Assembly: GCA_002371315.1 (NCBI GenBank) | Contig: DFHL01000116.1 | Coordinates: forward strand, 1 to 13,654 | Length of the DNA: 13,654 bases | Reading direction: 5' to 3' | From: Bacteroidales bacterium UBA3724 | GTDB lineage: Bacteria; Bacteroidota; Bacteroidia; Bacteroidales; P3 | Shown: piece after piece, positions 1-6,403 of the stretch | Numbering within the stretch: position 1 is the first letter of the stretch | Layout of the letters: every line of letters begins with the position of its first letter | Notes under the pieces: model-generated | Databases searched by the model: none | Seen by the model: only the letters and a program-made list of their open reading frames with translations | Told to the model about the DNA's origin: nothing | Position numbers and translations under genes: made by a program

Positions 1-20
1 CAGCAATTATTTTGAATGTG

Positions 21-88
21 AGTGACCTGTGATAAGTGACAAGTGACACGAACGCGCTCGTTTCACAGGTCACTTGTCACAGGTCACT
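21..88. repeat. 20-bp inverted repeat built of GTGAC/GTCAC units
   Basis: Arms 21-40 (AGTGACCTGTGATAAGTGAC) and 69-88 are reverse complements with one mismatch. The 28-nt centre continues the dyad with GTGA..CGA / TCG..TCAC around ACGCGC. Each arm is itself made of repeated AAGTGAC and AGTGACCTGTGA words. It would form a long cruciform or hairpin. It resembles REP-like intergenic palindromes; no U-tract follows, so a terminator role is unlikely. Confidence 0.8.
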
Positions 89-185
89 TATTACTGAATT
101 GCCATAAATGTCAAATAAATTTGACCAATTACTTATATAAAGTCACTACTACACCATCGCGTCTCTAAAACACAGTCCCCGTCGC

Positions 186-310
186 CATTTCCCGACGCAG
201 TCGGGAAACCAATTTCCAAGATATTTTCGGATTTCCAAGATTTGCCCGTACTGCTGGAAAAAATGATTTCCAAGATTTCCAAGATTTCGCTCGCTTGCGA
301 GCGGGAAACA
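186..310. repeat. 125-bp direct repeat, copy 1
   Basis: It aligns without gaps to 428-552 (about 118 of 125 positions identical by eye). The unit starts with a hairpin (TTTCCCGAC, loop GCA, GTCGGGAAA at 188-208), carries four ATTTCCAAG words, the last two in 10-bp tandem, and ends with a second hairpin (CGCTCGC, loop TT, GCGAGCG at 288-303). Both strands are partly open, but the peptides only restate the repeat. It is probably a dispersed intergenic element; no transposase or clear target duplication is visible. Confidence 0.85.
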
Positions 311-342
311 CAATCATTATTCCTATAATTACATTTTAACTG

Positions 343-369
343 CGAATTAATCGAATTTAACGAATTAAT
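343..369. repeat. 9-bp tandem repeat CGAATTWAW, three units
   Basis: Units CGAATTAAT, CGAATTTAA and CGAATTAAT lie head to tail in the spacer between the two 125-bp elements. Two further degenerate units (CGAATTAAG, CGAATTATT) lie at 407-424, beyond a GTTTTGC-AA-GCAAAAC palindrome at 390-405. Confidence 0.7.
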
Positions 370-427
370 CTTTTGATATTTATAATTATGTTTTGCAAGC
401 AAAACGCGAATTAAGCGAATTATTTTT

Positions 428-552
428 CATTTCCCGACGCAGTCGGGAAAGCTATTTCCAAGATTTTTTCAGATTTCCAAGATTTGCCTGTACTGCTGGA
501 AAAAATGATTTCCAAGATTTCCAAGATTACGCTCGCTTGCGAGCGGGAGACA
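428..552. repeat. 125-bp direct repeat, copy 2
   Basis: Second copy, offset exactly 242 bp from copy 1 and with no indels. Both terminal hairpins are conserved (430-450 and 530-545), as are all four ATTTCCAAG words. Differences are single bases: two just after the first hairpin, two in the following T-rich stretch, and one each in GCCTGT, in GATTACG and in the last GGGAGACA. Confidence 0.85.
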
Positions 553-606
553 AAACCGCCCTCAAAACCCCGAAAACTCATCCTTGTAATCCCCTGTCTC
601 CCAGCA

Positions 607-671
607 CCAATCACCTACCAAAGTTCACTATAACCTCACCCAAACCCTGAAGAAAATTTTCGCCAGTGGGC
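607..671 (+). repeat. Diverged dispersed element, copy A
   Basis: The segment begins CCAAT, has CAAAGTTCAC at 619-628 and ends TTTTCGCCAGTGGGC at 657-671. The same two blocks at exactly the same spacing occur at 11455-11519, while the sequence between is poorly conserved. Conserved ends with a variable middle suggest a structured or protein-bound element rather than a recent duplication. Confidence 0.6.
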
Positions 672-714
672 AATAATAGGGTTTTTGTCGCGTTATTGTT
701 GACGGAAAGTGTGG

Positions 715-730
715 CGAAAGCCTGCTTTCG
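715..730. other. Small hairpin upstream of the DUF6266-like gene
   Basis: Perfect 7-bp stem CGAAAGC / GCTTTCG with a 2-nt gap, 43 bp before the start codon at 774. It is not followed by a T-run, so it is unlikely to be a terminator. It could be an operator or a 5' leader structure. Confidence 0.4.
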
Positions 731-773
731 GACCCTTAACCTATTAATTAACAATCTTTAAACAAAACGTACT

Positions 774-1712
774 ATGGGAAAAACGGATTTTGGTTTTATG
801 GCCGGATTTAGCGGCCGCTTGGGCAACTTGATCGGATACCGCTGGCGCGGACGGATGTGTGTACGCACAATGCCGTCGCACTACCGCGACGCGCGCACCC
901 CCGAGCAGCTGCAGCAACGCGCTCTGTTCAAGGCCGTTGTGCGGTTTGCGGCGAAGGCACAGCAGGTGCTGAAAAAGGGTATGAACGCCGTCAGCCTCGA
1001 CGCGCAGATGACTGAAAGCAACTACTTTATGCGCGTCAACAAGCGATGCTTCGCGCTTGCGGCCGGTACGCAGTCGCCTCGCCTGCGAGACGATGAGGCG
1101 GTTTCGACGGGTCTCGCAGGTGAGGAGACTGTGAACCAAGGCGAATTAATAGTTGATTATGAGAACCTTCTGCTGGCCGACGGGCCCGTGGCGCCTGTGG
1201 CCTTCGGCGAGCCGCAGATGCTGGACGAGACGACGCTGAGCGTTGATTTCGAGAAGAATCCGCTGCACCGTGCCGTGAAATGGGAGGACTTGGTCTACCT
1301 CGTTGCCTACTGCCCCGAGCTGGGCGATTTCGACATCTCCGCGCCCGTCTACCGTCGCAGCAACCGACTGACAATGAGCCTCAACCCCTACTGGGTCGGC
1401 CGCGAGGTGCACCTGTGGGGCTTCGTCGTCGACGGCAAGGGAAGGGCCTCGCAGAGCCAATACCTCGGTGGCGGCATATTGGTCAGCGAAGAGCCTGATT
1501 CGCAGTCGTCAAACCAGCAAAACGACGAGCCAGTTGCGGCTGACCGCGTAGGCGGTAAATTCTCCGCTTCGCTATCGGAACGGCAACTTGCAGTACCTTC
1601 ATCTGCGTACCATACGACGAGCGATGCTGCCATATATCAGCTTGGTAATCAAACATCCGAAGTCGTTCCACCTGTCGTTGCCGACAGTTTTTTGTCGCCG
1701 CAAAGGGAGTAG
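774..1712 (+). CDS. DUF6266-like protein of unknown function with C-terminal extension
   Basis: The 312-residue product opens with a Gly-rich block (MGKTDFGFMAGFSGRLGNLIG, residues 1-21), then RWRG.....RTMPSHYRDARTPEQLQQRALF (24-52) and ESNYFMRVNK (81-90). These are the hallmarks of the Bacteroidetes family I know as DUF6266, whose function is unknown. There is no signal peptide or membrane segment. A beta-rich part follows, ending in PYWVGREVHLWGFVVDGKG and SQSQYLGG (205-233), where family members normally stop. Residues 241-312 are an extra hydrophilic, Ser/Ala/Val-rich tail without recognisable motifs. ATG at 774 is chosen because the family motif begins there. The gene stands alone between repeat-rich DNA and a convergent gene. 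Such genes often occur in several copies per genome; only one is in this window. Family assignment is from memory of the motif. Confidence 0.75.
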   Translation: MGKTDFGFMAGFSGRLGNLIGYRWRGRMCVRTMPSHYRDARTPEQLQQRALFKAVVRFAAKAQQVLKKGMNAVSLDAQMTESNYFMRVNKRCFALAAGTQSPRLRDDEAVSTGLAGEETVNQGELIVDYENLLLADGPVAPVAFGEPQMLDETTLSVDFEKNPLHRAVKWEDLVYLVAYCPELGDFDISAPVYRRSNRLTMSLNPYWVGREVHLWGFVVDGKGRASQSQYLGGGILVSEEPDSQSSNQQNDEPVAADRVGGKFSASLSERQLAVPSSAYHTTSDAAIYQLGNQTSEVVPPVVADSFLSPQRE

Positions 1713-1751
1713 TTTGCTTGATTGGCTGGCAGTCAATCGCGAGGTATCACA

Positions 1752-1801
1752 GTTTTGATTTCCGGCTTTTGTCCAATAATCCTCATCGATAAAATCAAAA
1801 C
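1752..1801. repeat. 10-bp inverted repeat in the convergent gap
   Basis: GTTTTGATTT at 1752-1761 is the exact reverse complement of AAATCAAAAC at 1792-1801, with 30 nt between. An imperfect hairpin (GATTG.CTG / CAG.CAATC) lies just before, at 1720-1738, directly after the stop of the 774-1712 gene. Neither carries a T-run on the plus strand, so no clear terminator for the plus-strand gene is seen. Confidence 0.45.
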
Positions 1802-1804
1802 AGT

Positions 1805-1839
1805 TTCTAAAAACAAAGCCCGCCGGAATGGGCGGGCTT
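1805..1839 (-). terminator. Intrinsic terminator of the secreted PKD/P-domain protein gene
   Basis: A perfect 9-bp stem AAGCCCGCC (1816-1824) / GGCGGGCTT (1831-1839) with a 6-nt loop lies 27 bp past the stop codon at 1867. On the minus strand it is followed by TTTGTTTTTAG, a good U-tract. The plus-strand side lacks an equivalent tract, so it serves the minus-strand gene. Confidence 0.9.
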
Positions 1840-1866
1840 GTATGAATGTTGTGTTTTGCCGGCTGT

Positions 1867-4800
1867 TTATTTGACGACTTCCACAACGCCGTTGCGCTGT
1901 ATGTCGCCGAGGTAGCCTTTGCCGGTGAAGCGCCAGAAGTAGGTGCCGGCCGGCGTGTTGTCGGCAGCGGGATCCCAGAAGTCTTCTTCCTTCGAGATGT
2001 TTTCCTTGTAGTAGATGCGTTTGCCCCAGCGGTCGTAGATGGCCAGCGAGTTGTTGGGATATCCGAGGCCTTCGACGAGGTTGCGGATGATGAACTTGTC
2101 GTTGACACCGTCGCCGTTGGGCGACACGGCATTGGGGAACTGCAGGAAGTCGTTGACCAGCAGGATGCTGTTCTCGATGGTGTCGCGGCATTGGACGATG
2201 TTGCCGCTGGGTCCCAGGTTCTCGGTCATTGCGATGAGGCGTGCCACATAGTTGCCCGAAATGTCGCTGCCGTCGGTCTCCCATTCAAAGGTGGGGTTGA
2301 CATCGGTGAGAGTGTGGTAGGAGATGTGGTTGTCGCGGTCGTACTGGATTTCCCAATAGTAGCGGTTGTCGTCGGACTGCGGGATGGTGAGGTTGTGGAA
2401 TGTCACCTCGGGGTGCATCACGGTGGGGTTCATCGGCTCCCACGAGAACTGTGCCACGGGGCTGGAGTAGACGGTGATGAGGTTCTCGTAGACCAGCGAG
2501 TCGATGCAGCCATAGTTGGTGCGGACGATGTAGCGGAAGTTGTACTGTCCGGTGCCGTAGGTGTGCGTGGGGCTCATCTGGGTCGAGGTGTCGCCGTCGC
2601 CGAAGTCCCAGAAGTAGGAGTCGCCATACTGCGAGGTGTTCTCAAAGTGGATGGTGTAAGGTTCGCAGCCTTCGAGTGGGTAGACGCCGGGGTCGAAGTT
2701 GGGCAGCGGCTGATGGTTGATGTTGACGCGTGTCGAGTCGCGGGTTACGCAGGTGATGCCGTGCTCCCTGTGTGTGACGTCGACGGTGTAGAGTGTCGAC
2801 GAGCCCATCATATTACGTGTATGGACGGTGTCGATTTTCTGGCCGAAGGGTTCCCAGGCGAAGGAGTAGTCCTCGTTGGTGTGAGGATCCTTTGCGTCGA
2901 GGACGATGGATTCGACATCGCAGATGAGTTTGTCTTCGCCCAGTTCGGGGGTCGGCGACCAGACGGCCTTGATGGATGTCGTAGTGTCCCATTCGCAGCC
3001 GAATTCGTCGTAGATGCGTATGTTGATGGGGAAGTAGCCGGCAGTGTCGTGCGACGAGATGATGGAGCGAGTGGGCTCGCGGTTTTCGATGTTGAGGCCG
3101 CGCCAATGGCCGAGGTCGAAGTCGCCATAGGCCGAGTCGGGCTCCCAGATGACGCTGTCGATGCCAACCTGGTATTCGCAGCCACCGCCGGCACTGATGC
3201 CGCAGAAGTCGAGCGACCAGCTGAAAATCCAGCCGTTGTCGGCACCCCAGTCGTCACAGATCTGTATTTTCCATTCTCCGTTCAGGGGGCATCCAATCAA
3301 TTCGTGAAAGTCAGAAGCAGGGATGTAATAGTCTTTTTGATCTTCGTGATTACTGGGTTTTTTTGTCGAAAAGTTACTGTTGGCTGCCGTAGTACCGGCT
3401 TCTACAAATGGTGCAGGAACAGGATCGAATGTGTAATCAGTGATACTGATTTGATCACCGCTTGTATTGCAGAAATAGTCAGCTGTTGTCGGGTTTTTTG
3501 TGTTGCATTTCTGATTTGTTACGGTTGTATAGTCTCCATTGTGTGAAAAACAATAGTCAAATCCGACTCCGTACATATTGCAGATGGAATCGCAATATGA
3601 TGAACGTAGGCCATAACCGCAAACTTGATCACCATCGTGTGGGCCATCACTATTTCCCCCATAGGGGATGCCCAAATAATGGCTGCTTCCACCATACATA
3701 CCTGTCACTATTCCTAATTCAGGCCAAGGACCACCTCCATATAAAGATGTGTTGGGCAATAATTTGTCCCTATTGACAGTTCCATACCAAAGCACGCTTC
3801 TTTGACCAGTGGGGCAAATTATACGACCACCAATGTCACCAAGATAAGAATGCTCAATATTGATGCAGATGGAGCAGATGTCTTCTGCCGATTGGACAGT
3901 GCGGCCAGACGGAAAATCGTCGAACAGGATAGGTGCGGAAAAACACAAGTCATTATCGGCTTGATCGCAGGGTGGCTTGGCATTGGGACCGTCGGGGATA
4001 AATGTTTTGCACTCGACAGAACGCGATTTGGCTTGGGCAAATTCAATTTTCTGCATTGTGATGGTAGCGCCGTCTCCATAACTGATGTTGACTATGGCCG
4101 AGTCGGTGGTGCATATCGGGTTGAGTGCATAGATTGTCTTGATTGGATTTTTCGAAATACGTACACGTACGGTTTCCATTAGTGACGATTTGCAGCCTTT
4201 GATGTCGGTCAATCTAAGTGTGACGTCGTAGCAGTCCACGTCTCTGTATGTTGCCGAAGGTTGTTTCAGGTTGATTTCGGACGCTGTATCTCCATTGCCA
4301 AAATTCCAACGGAACATAGATGATATGTCGGAAGGACCATAGCCATAGTAGTTCGTATACTGGCCATATCCATTGAAAATGACCCCTTCGCCAAGGCAGA
4401 GATGTACACCTGTGAAATACTGTGTGTCAAGTCTGAAATCGGTAGAGTCAGCAATCCAAGTGGTGTCTACCTGAATATAATTGCGTGTATAGGCAGTGTC
4501 GGTAATTACTCCGTTGCGTGTCTTGTAATAGACGGAGTCTATGACAGGTTTAACTGTCTCGCATTTGTCTCGACAGGAAACGTCAATTATAAAGCCACCG
4601 GCAGAAATCCCGTCGCCATTTGTCTTAAATCTGATTGTCAGCATTTTGCTGCTGTTGAGCGGTGATGGGAAAATTGTTGTTCCGTCTTGGGGGTTTAAAT
4701 TGTTATTGCAGGCAAGCAGGACTGGCGAGCCAGTTGTGGGGCCGTCGTGGATAAATAGTGTATCGCCTGGGTCAATGTCGAATTTAATGAAATACAAACT

Positions 4801-5052
4801 CATTCCAAGAGGGTCTGTACATTCACCCGAATCAACAACAATCCATCTGTTATAAGGTCCGTCGGTATATTCTCCTGCAGAATCATTCTCGCTGCTTATA
4901 TTTAGACCGTAATTCTCGTTGTTGTCGCCTGAATGAACCATTGTGTAGGTTCCGCTATTGGATGTTTGATCCATTATAACGGCTCCAGGATTTTGTGCCC
5001 ATCCGAGCACCGTTGCCGCCAGGAAACTGATTAGGATTGCAAGCTTTTTCAT
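1867..5052 (-). CDS. Secreted multidomain protein with T9SS type B sorting domain
   Basis: The 1061-residue product has a signal peptide (1-20, hydrophobic core then GWAQ). A CUB-like domain follows (about 60-160: W70, a DTLFIHDG strand, RFKTNGDG, closing C160), then a PKD-like segment (about 225-300, with FRWNFGNGD). A P-domain-like region runs from INIEHSYLGDIGGRIICPTG (398-416) to GCPLNGEWKIQICDD and WSLDFC (587-617), split by a Gly/Tyr/Cys-rich insert. Further Ig/PKD-like repeats include FWDFGDGD (814-821). The end (971-1061), with FPNAVSPNGDGVND, IYDRWG and PAGTYFWRF, is the T9SS type B / gliding-motility-associated sorting domain. It should be exported by Sec and then by the type IX system, as a surface or secreted protein. 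No protease or glycosidase domain is visible, so its task (adhesion or binding is possible) is unknown. The start at 5052 is chosen because it begins the signal peptide; a further upstream in-frame ATG at 5109 would put 19 charged residues in front of it. Base composition changes sharply near 3290 (see findings). No terminator separates it clearly from rnfE. Confidence 0.88.
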   Translation of the reverse strand: MKKLAILISFLAATVLGWAQNPGAVIMDQTSNSGTYTMVHSGDNNENYGLNISSENDSAGEYTDGPYNRWIVVDSGECTDPLGMSLYFIKFDIDPGDTLFIHDGPTTGSPVLLACNNNLNPQDGTTIFPSPLNSSKMLTIRFKTNGDGISAGGFIIDVSCRDKCETVKPVIDSVYYKTRNGVITDTAYTRNYIQVDTTWIADSTDFRLDTQYFTGVHLCLGEGVIFNGYGQYTNYYGYGPSDISSMFRWNFGNGDTASEINLKQPSATYRDVDCYDVTLRLTDIKGCKSSLMETVRVRISKNPIKTIYALNPICTTDSAIVNISYGDGATITMQKIEFAQAKSRSVECKTFIPDGPNAKPPCDQADNDLCFSAPILFDDFPSGRTVQSAEDICSICINIEHSYLGDIGGRIICPTGQRSVLWYGTVNRDKLLPNTSLYGGGPWPELGIVTGMYGGSSHYLGIPYGGNSDGPHDGDQVCGYGLRSSYCDSICNMYGVGFDYCFSHNGDYTTVTNQKCNTKNPTTADYFCNTSGDQISITDYTFDPVPAPFVEAGTTAANSNFSTKKPSNHEDQKDYYIPASDFHELIGCPLNGEWKIQICDDWGADNGWIFSWSLDFCGISAGGGCEYQVGIDSVIWEPDSAYGDFDLGHWRGLNIENREPTRSIISSHDTAGYFPINIRIYDEFGCEWDTTTSIKAVWSPTPELGEDKLICDVESIVLDAKDPHTNEDYSFAWEPFGQKIDTVHTRNMMGSSTLYTVDVTHREHGITCVTRDSTRVNINHQPLPNFDPGVYPLEGCEPYTIHFENTSQYGDSYFWDFGDGDTSTQMSPTHTYGTGQYNFRYIVRTNYGCIDSLVYENLITVYSSPVAQFSWEPMNPTVMHPEVTFHNLTIPQSDDNRYYWEIQYDRDNHISYHTLTDVNPTFEWETDGSDISGNYVARLIAMTENLGPSGNIVQCRDTIENSILLVNDFLQFPNAVSPNGDGVNDKFIIRNLVEGLGYPNNSLAIYDRWGKRIYYKENISKEEDFWDPAADNTPAGTYFWRFTGKGYLGDIQRNGVVEVVK

Positions 5053-5148
5053 AATATTATGTGTTTTTGTTTTTCTTTTCTGCTTGTATAGTAGCACAAG
5101 GGGGGTCAAAAAGTTTAGATTATTTTCATAAAAAATGTTAAATGAATC

Positions 5149-5742
5149 TTAACTTCTTGATTTGCTGCGAATATGATTGATAAGTGCCATCAGCAGTCCA
5201 AGGCAGATGAAACCACCGGGAGCGAGGATGAAGAGGAGCATTCCGTCGGCGCCGCCGATGAAGTTGACGCCAAAGAAGCTGCCGGCGCCAAGGGCCTCGC
5301 GGACGATGCCCAGCAGGGTGAGGGCCCAGGTGAAGCCGAGGCCGATGAAGAGGCCGTCGAGGAACGAGTGCCACACGTTGTTTTTGGAGGCAAAGGCTTC
5401 GGCGCGTCCCAGCACGATGCAGTTGACCACGATCAGAGGGATGAAAAGTCCCAGCGACGCATAGAGGTCGGGGATGAAGCCCTGCATAACCATCTGGACG
5501 ATGGTGACGAAGGTGGCGATGATGACAATGAAACAGGGGATGCGCACCTTGTCGGGCACTACGCTTTTGAGCAGCGAGATGACCACGTTCGAGCACATCA
5601 GGACGAAGGTCGTCGCAAGGCCCATACAAAGGCCGTTGATGGCCGATGTGGTTGTTGCCAGGGTGGGGCACATACCGAGCACGAGGACCCAGGTGGGGTT
5701 CTCATTGATAAGTCCGTTTTTGATTATGTCTTTTGCTTTCAT
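5149..5742 (-). CDS. rnfE: Rnf complex membrane subunit RnfE
   Basis: Integral membrane subunit of the Rnf ferredoxin:NAD+ oxidoreductase. The 197 residues show the RnfE signature ENPTWVLVLGMCPTLATTTSAING (14-37), VRIPCFIVIIATFVTIVQM, and IPLIVVNCIVLGRAEAFASKN (101-121), with about six hydrophobic segments. C25 in the MCPTLA turn and C108 in VVNC correspond to the conserved cysteines. In characterised complexes these, with the matching pair in RnfA, bind an iron-sulfur cluster inside the membrane. RnfA has ICPFLG in place of MCPTLA, so this is RnfE and not RnfA. The ATG overlaps the rnfG stop by one base (TAATG), implying translational coupling. The gene is last in the recognisable operon; rnfA does not follow. 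Confidence 0.93.
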   Translation of the reverse strand: MKAKDIIKNGLINENPTWVLVLGMCPTLATTTSAINGLCMGLATTFVLMCSNVVISLLKSVVPDKVRIPCFIVIIATFVTIVQMVMQGFIPDLYASLGLFIPLIVVNCIVLGRAEAFASKNNVWHSFLDGLFIGLGFTWALTLLGIVREALGAGSFFGVNFIGGADGMLLFILAPGGFICLGLLMALINHIRSKSRS

Positions 5743-6338
5743 TATTGTTGTTCTCCTTTCTCGATGTTGAATGCGTTGTATGCTGTTGACACCAGACGGC
5801 AGAAGGCGCGCGAGGTGATGGTCGAACCGGTGATGGCGTCGACCTGGCCGCCGTCTTTCTTGACGGTGATGTTGTCATTGGCAGGGTTCAGGCCGATGAC
5901 GTTGCCTTTGCCGTCTTTCTGGAACCACTTGTCGGCCTTGGCGCCAAGACCGGGCGTTTCGGCCGAGGCAAGTATTTCGTAGCCGCTGATGTTGCCTTCA
6001 GCGTCGAAGCCCACCATTGCCGAGATGCGTCCGCCGAAACCGTTGTCGTCGAACGACTCGATGGCTTTGCCCACCAGCTGGCCGGCCTCGTCAACGGCGG
6101 TGTAGCGCACCATCTTGGCATCGCCTTTGGCCGTTTCCACAGTCACGGTGTCGATGGTGTATTCCTTATATGCTGGCAGCACTTTGGCCACGGCGTTGGC
6201 TATTTTTTCCTGGTTTACTTTCTCGATGGGTCCTTTGGTGACGTTGTTGACCAAAGCCAGGGCAAGGCTTGCCACCAGCGCAATCAGCGTCAGCGAGAGG
6301 AGCATATTTTTCAGAGTTGATTCTGCTTTTTTTGCCAT
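5742..6338 (-). CDS. rnfG: Rnf complex flavoprotein subunit RnfG
   Basis: Periplasm-facing subunit anchored by one N-terminal helix (about 12-31) and carrying covalent FMN. The 198 residues include an FMN-binding domain with the typical SAETPGLGAK (125-134) and DAITGSTITSRAF (167-179). FMN should be attached by ApbE to the Thr of the S/T-G-x-T motif, here T173. The usual third residue is Ala; this protein has Ser172. The gene follows rnfD after a 65-bp gap holding an 8-bp tandem repeat, and its stop overlaps the rnfE start. The length is typical. It passes electrons between the membrane subunits; the exact order is from published models of Rnf. Confidence 0.93.
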   Translation of the reverse strand: MAKKAESTLKNMLLSLTLIALVASLALALVNNVTKGPIEKVNQEKIANAVAKVLPAYKEYTIDTVTVETAKGDAKMVRYTAVDEAGQLVGKAIESFDDNGFGGRISAMVGFDAEGNISGYEILASAETPGLGAKADKWFQKDGKGNVIGLNPANDNITVKKDGGQVDAITGSTITSRAFCRLVSTAYNAFNIEKGEQQ

Positions 6339-6358
6339 AATTGAGATGTTTTTTGTTT

Positions 6359-6398
6359 TATTGCGTTATTGCGTTATCGCGTTGTTGCGCTATGACGA
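6359..6398. repeat. 8-bp tandem repeat between rnfD and rnfG
   Basis: Plus-strand units TATTGCGT, TATTGCGT, TATCGCGT, TGTTGCGC and a degenerate TATGACGA follow head to tail. On the transcript they read ACGCAATA-type words, filling most of the 65-bp gap just upstream of rnfG. Copy number could vary and alter spacing or mRNA structure before rnfG. Confidence 0.75.
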
Positions 6399-6403
6399 TA
6401 GAA

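Larger units (their letters stand above)
1..773. other. Repeat-rich non-coding region
   Basis: No credible gene lies here. The stretch holds, in order, a long inverted repeat (21-88), a 125-bp element (186-310), an AT-rich spacer with 9-bp CGAATTAAN-type tandem units (343-369 and 407-424) and a small palindrome (390-405), a second copy of the 125-bp element (428-552), a diverged copy of an element also seen near 11.5 kb (607-671), and a 7-bp-stem hairpin (715-730) shortly before the next gene. Short open frames exist on both strands, but they are translations of the repeats. I see no RNA gene and no perfect TAnnTTTG promoter box in front of the gene at 774. Confidence 0.75.

Noticed and set aside
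186..552. CRISPR array or group II/retron structure
   Set aside because: Only two units 125 bp long and 242 bp apart, no short repeats with unique spacers, no cas or reverse transcriptase gene nearby.
133..650. Open frames on both strands (133-402 minus, 393-650 plus, 420-614 minus)
   Set aside because: They translate the two 125-bp repeats; the peptides repeat each other and resemble no protein family. Non-coding repeats explain them fully.
1846..3546. 566-codon plus-strand open frame opposite the secreted-protein gene
   Set aside because: It is antisense to a gene with clear domains and exists because of GC-rich codon periodicity; its translation is Val/Asp/Gly-rich without motifs.
5149..5742. 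Possibility that this gene is rnfA instead of rnfE
   Set aside because: It has GMCPTLATTTSA and VVNCIVLGRAEAFASKN, which are RnfE features; RnfA has ICPFLG and a different N-terminus.
5173..5982. Plus-strand open frame opposite rnfE and rnfG
   Set aside because: Low-complexity Glu/Asp/Ala translation, antisense to well-recognised Rnf subunits.
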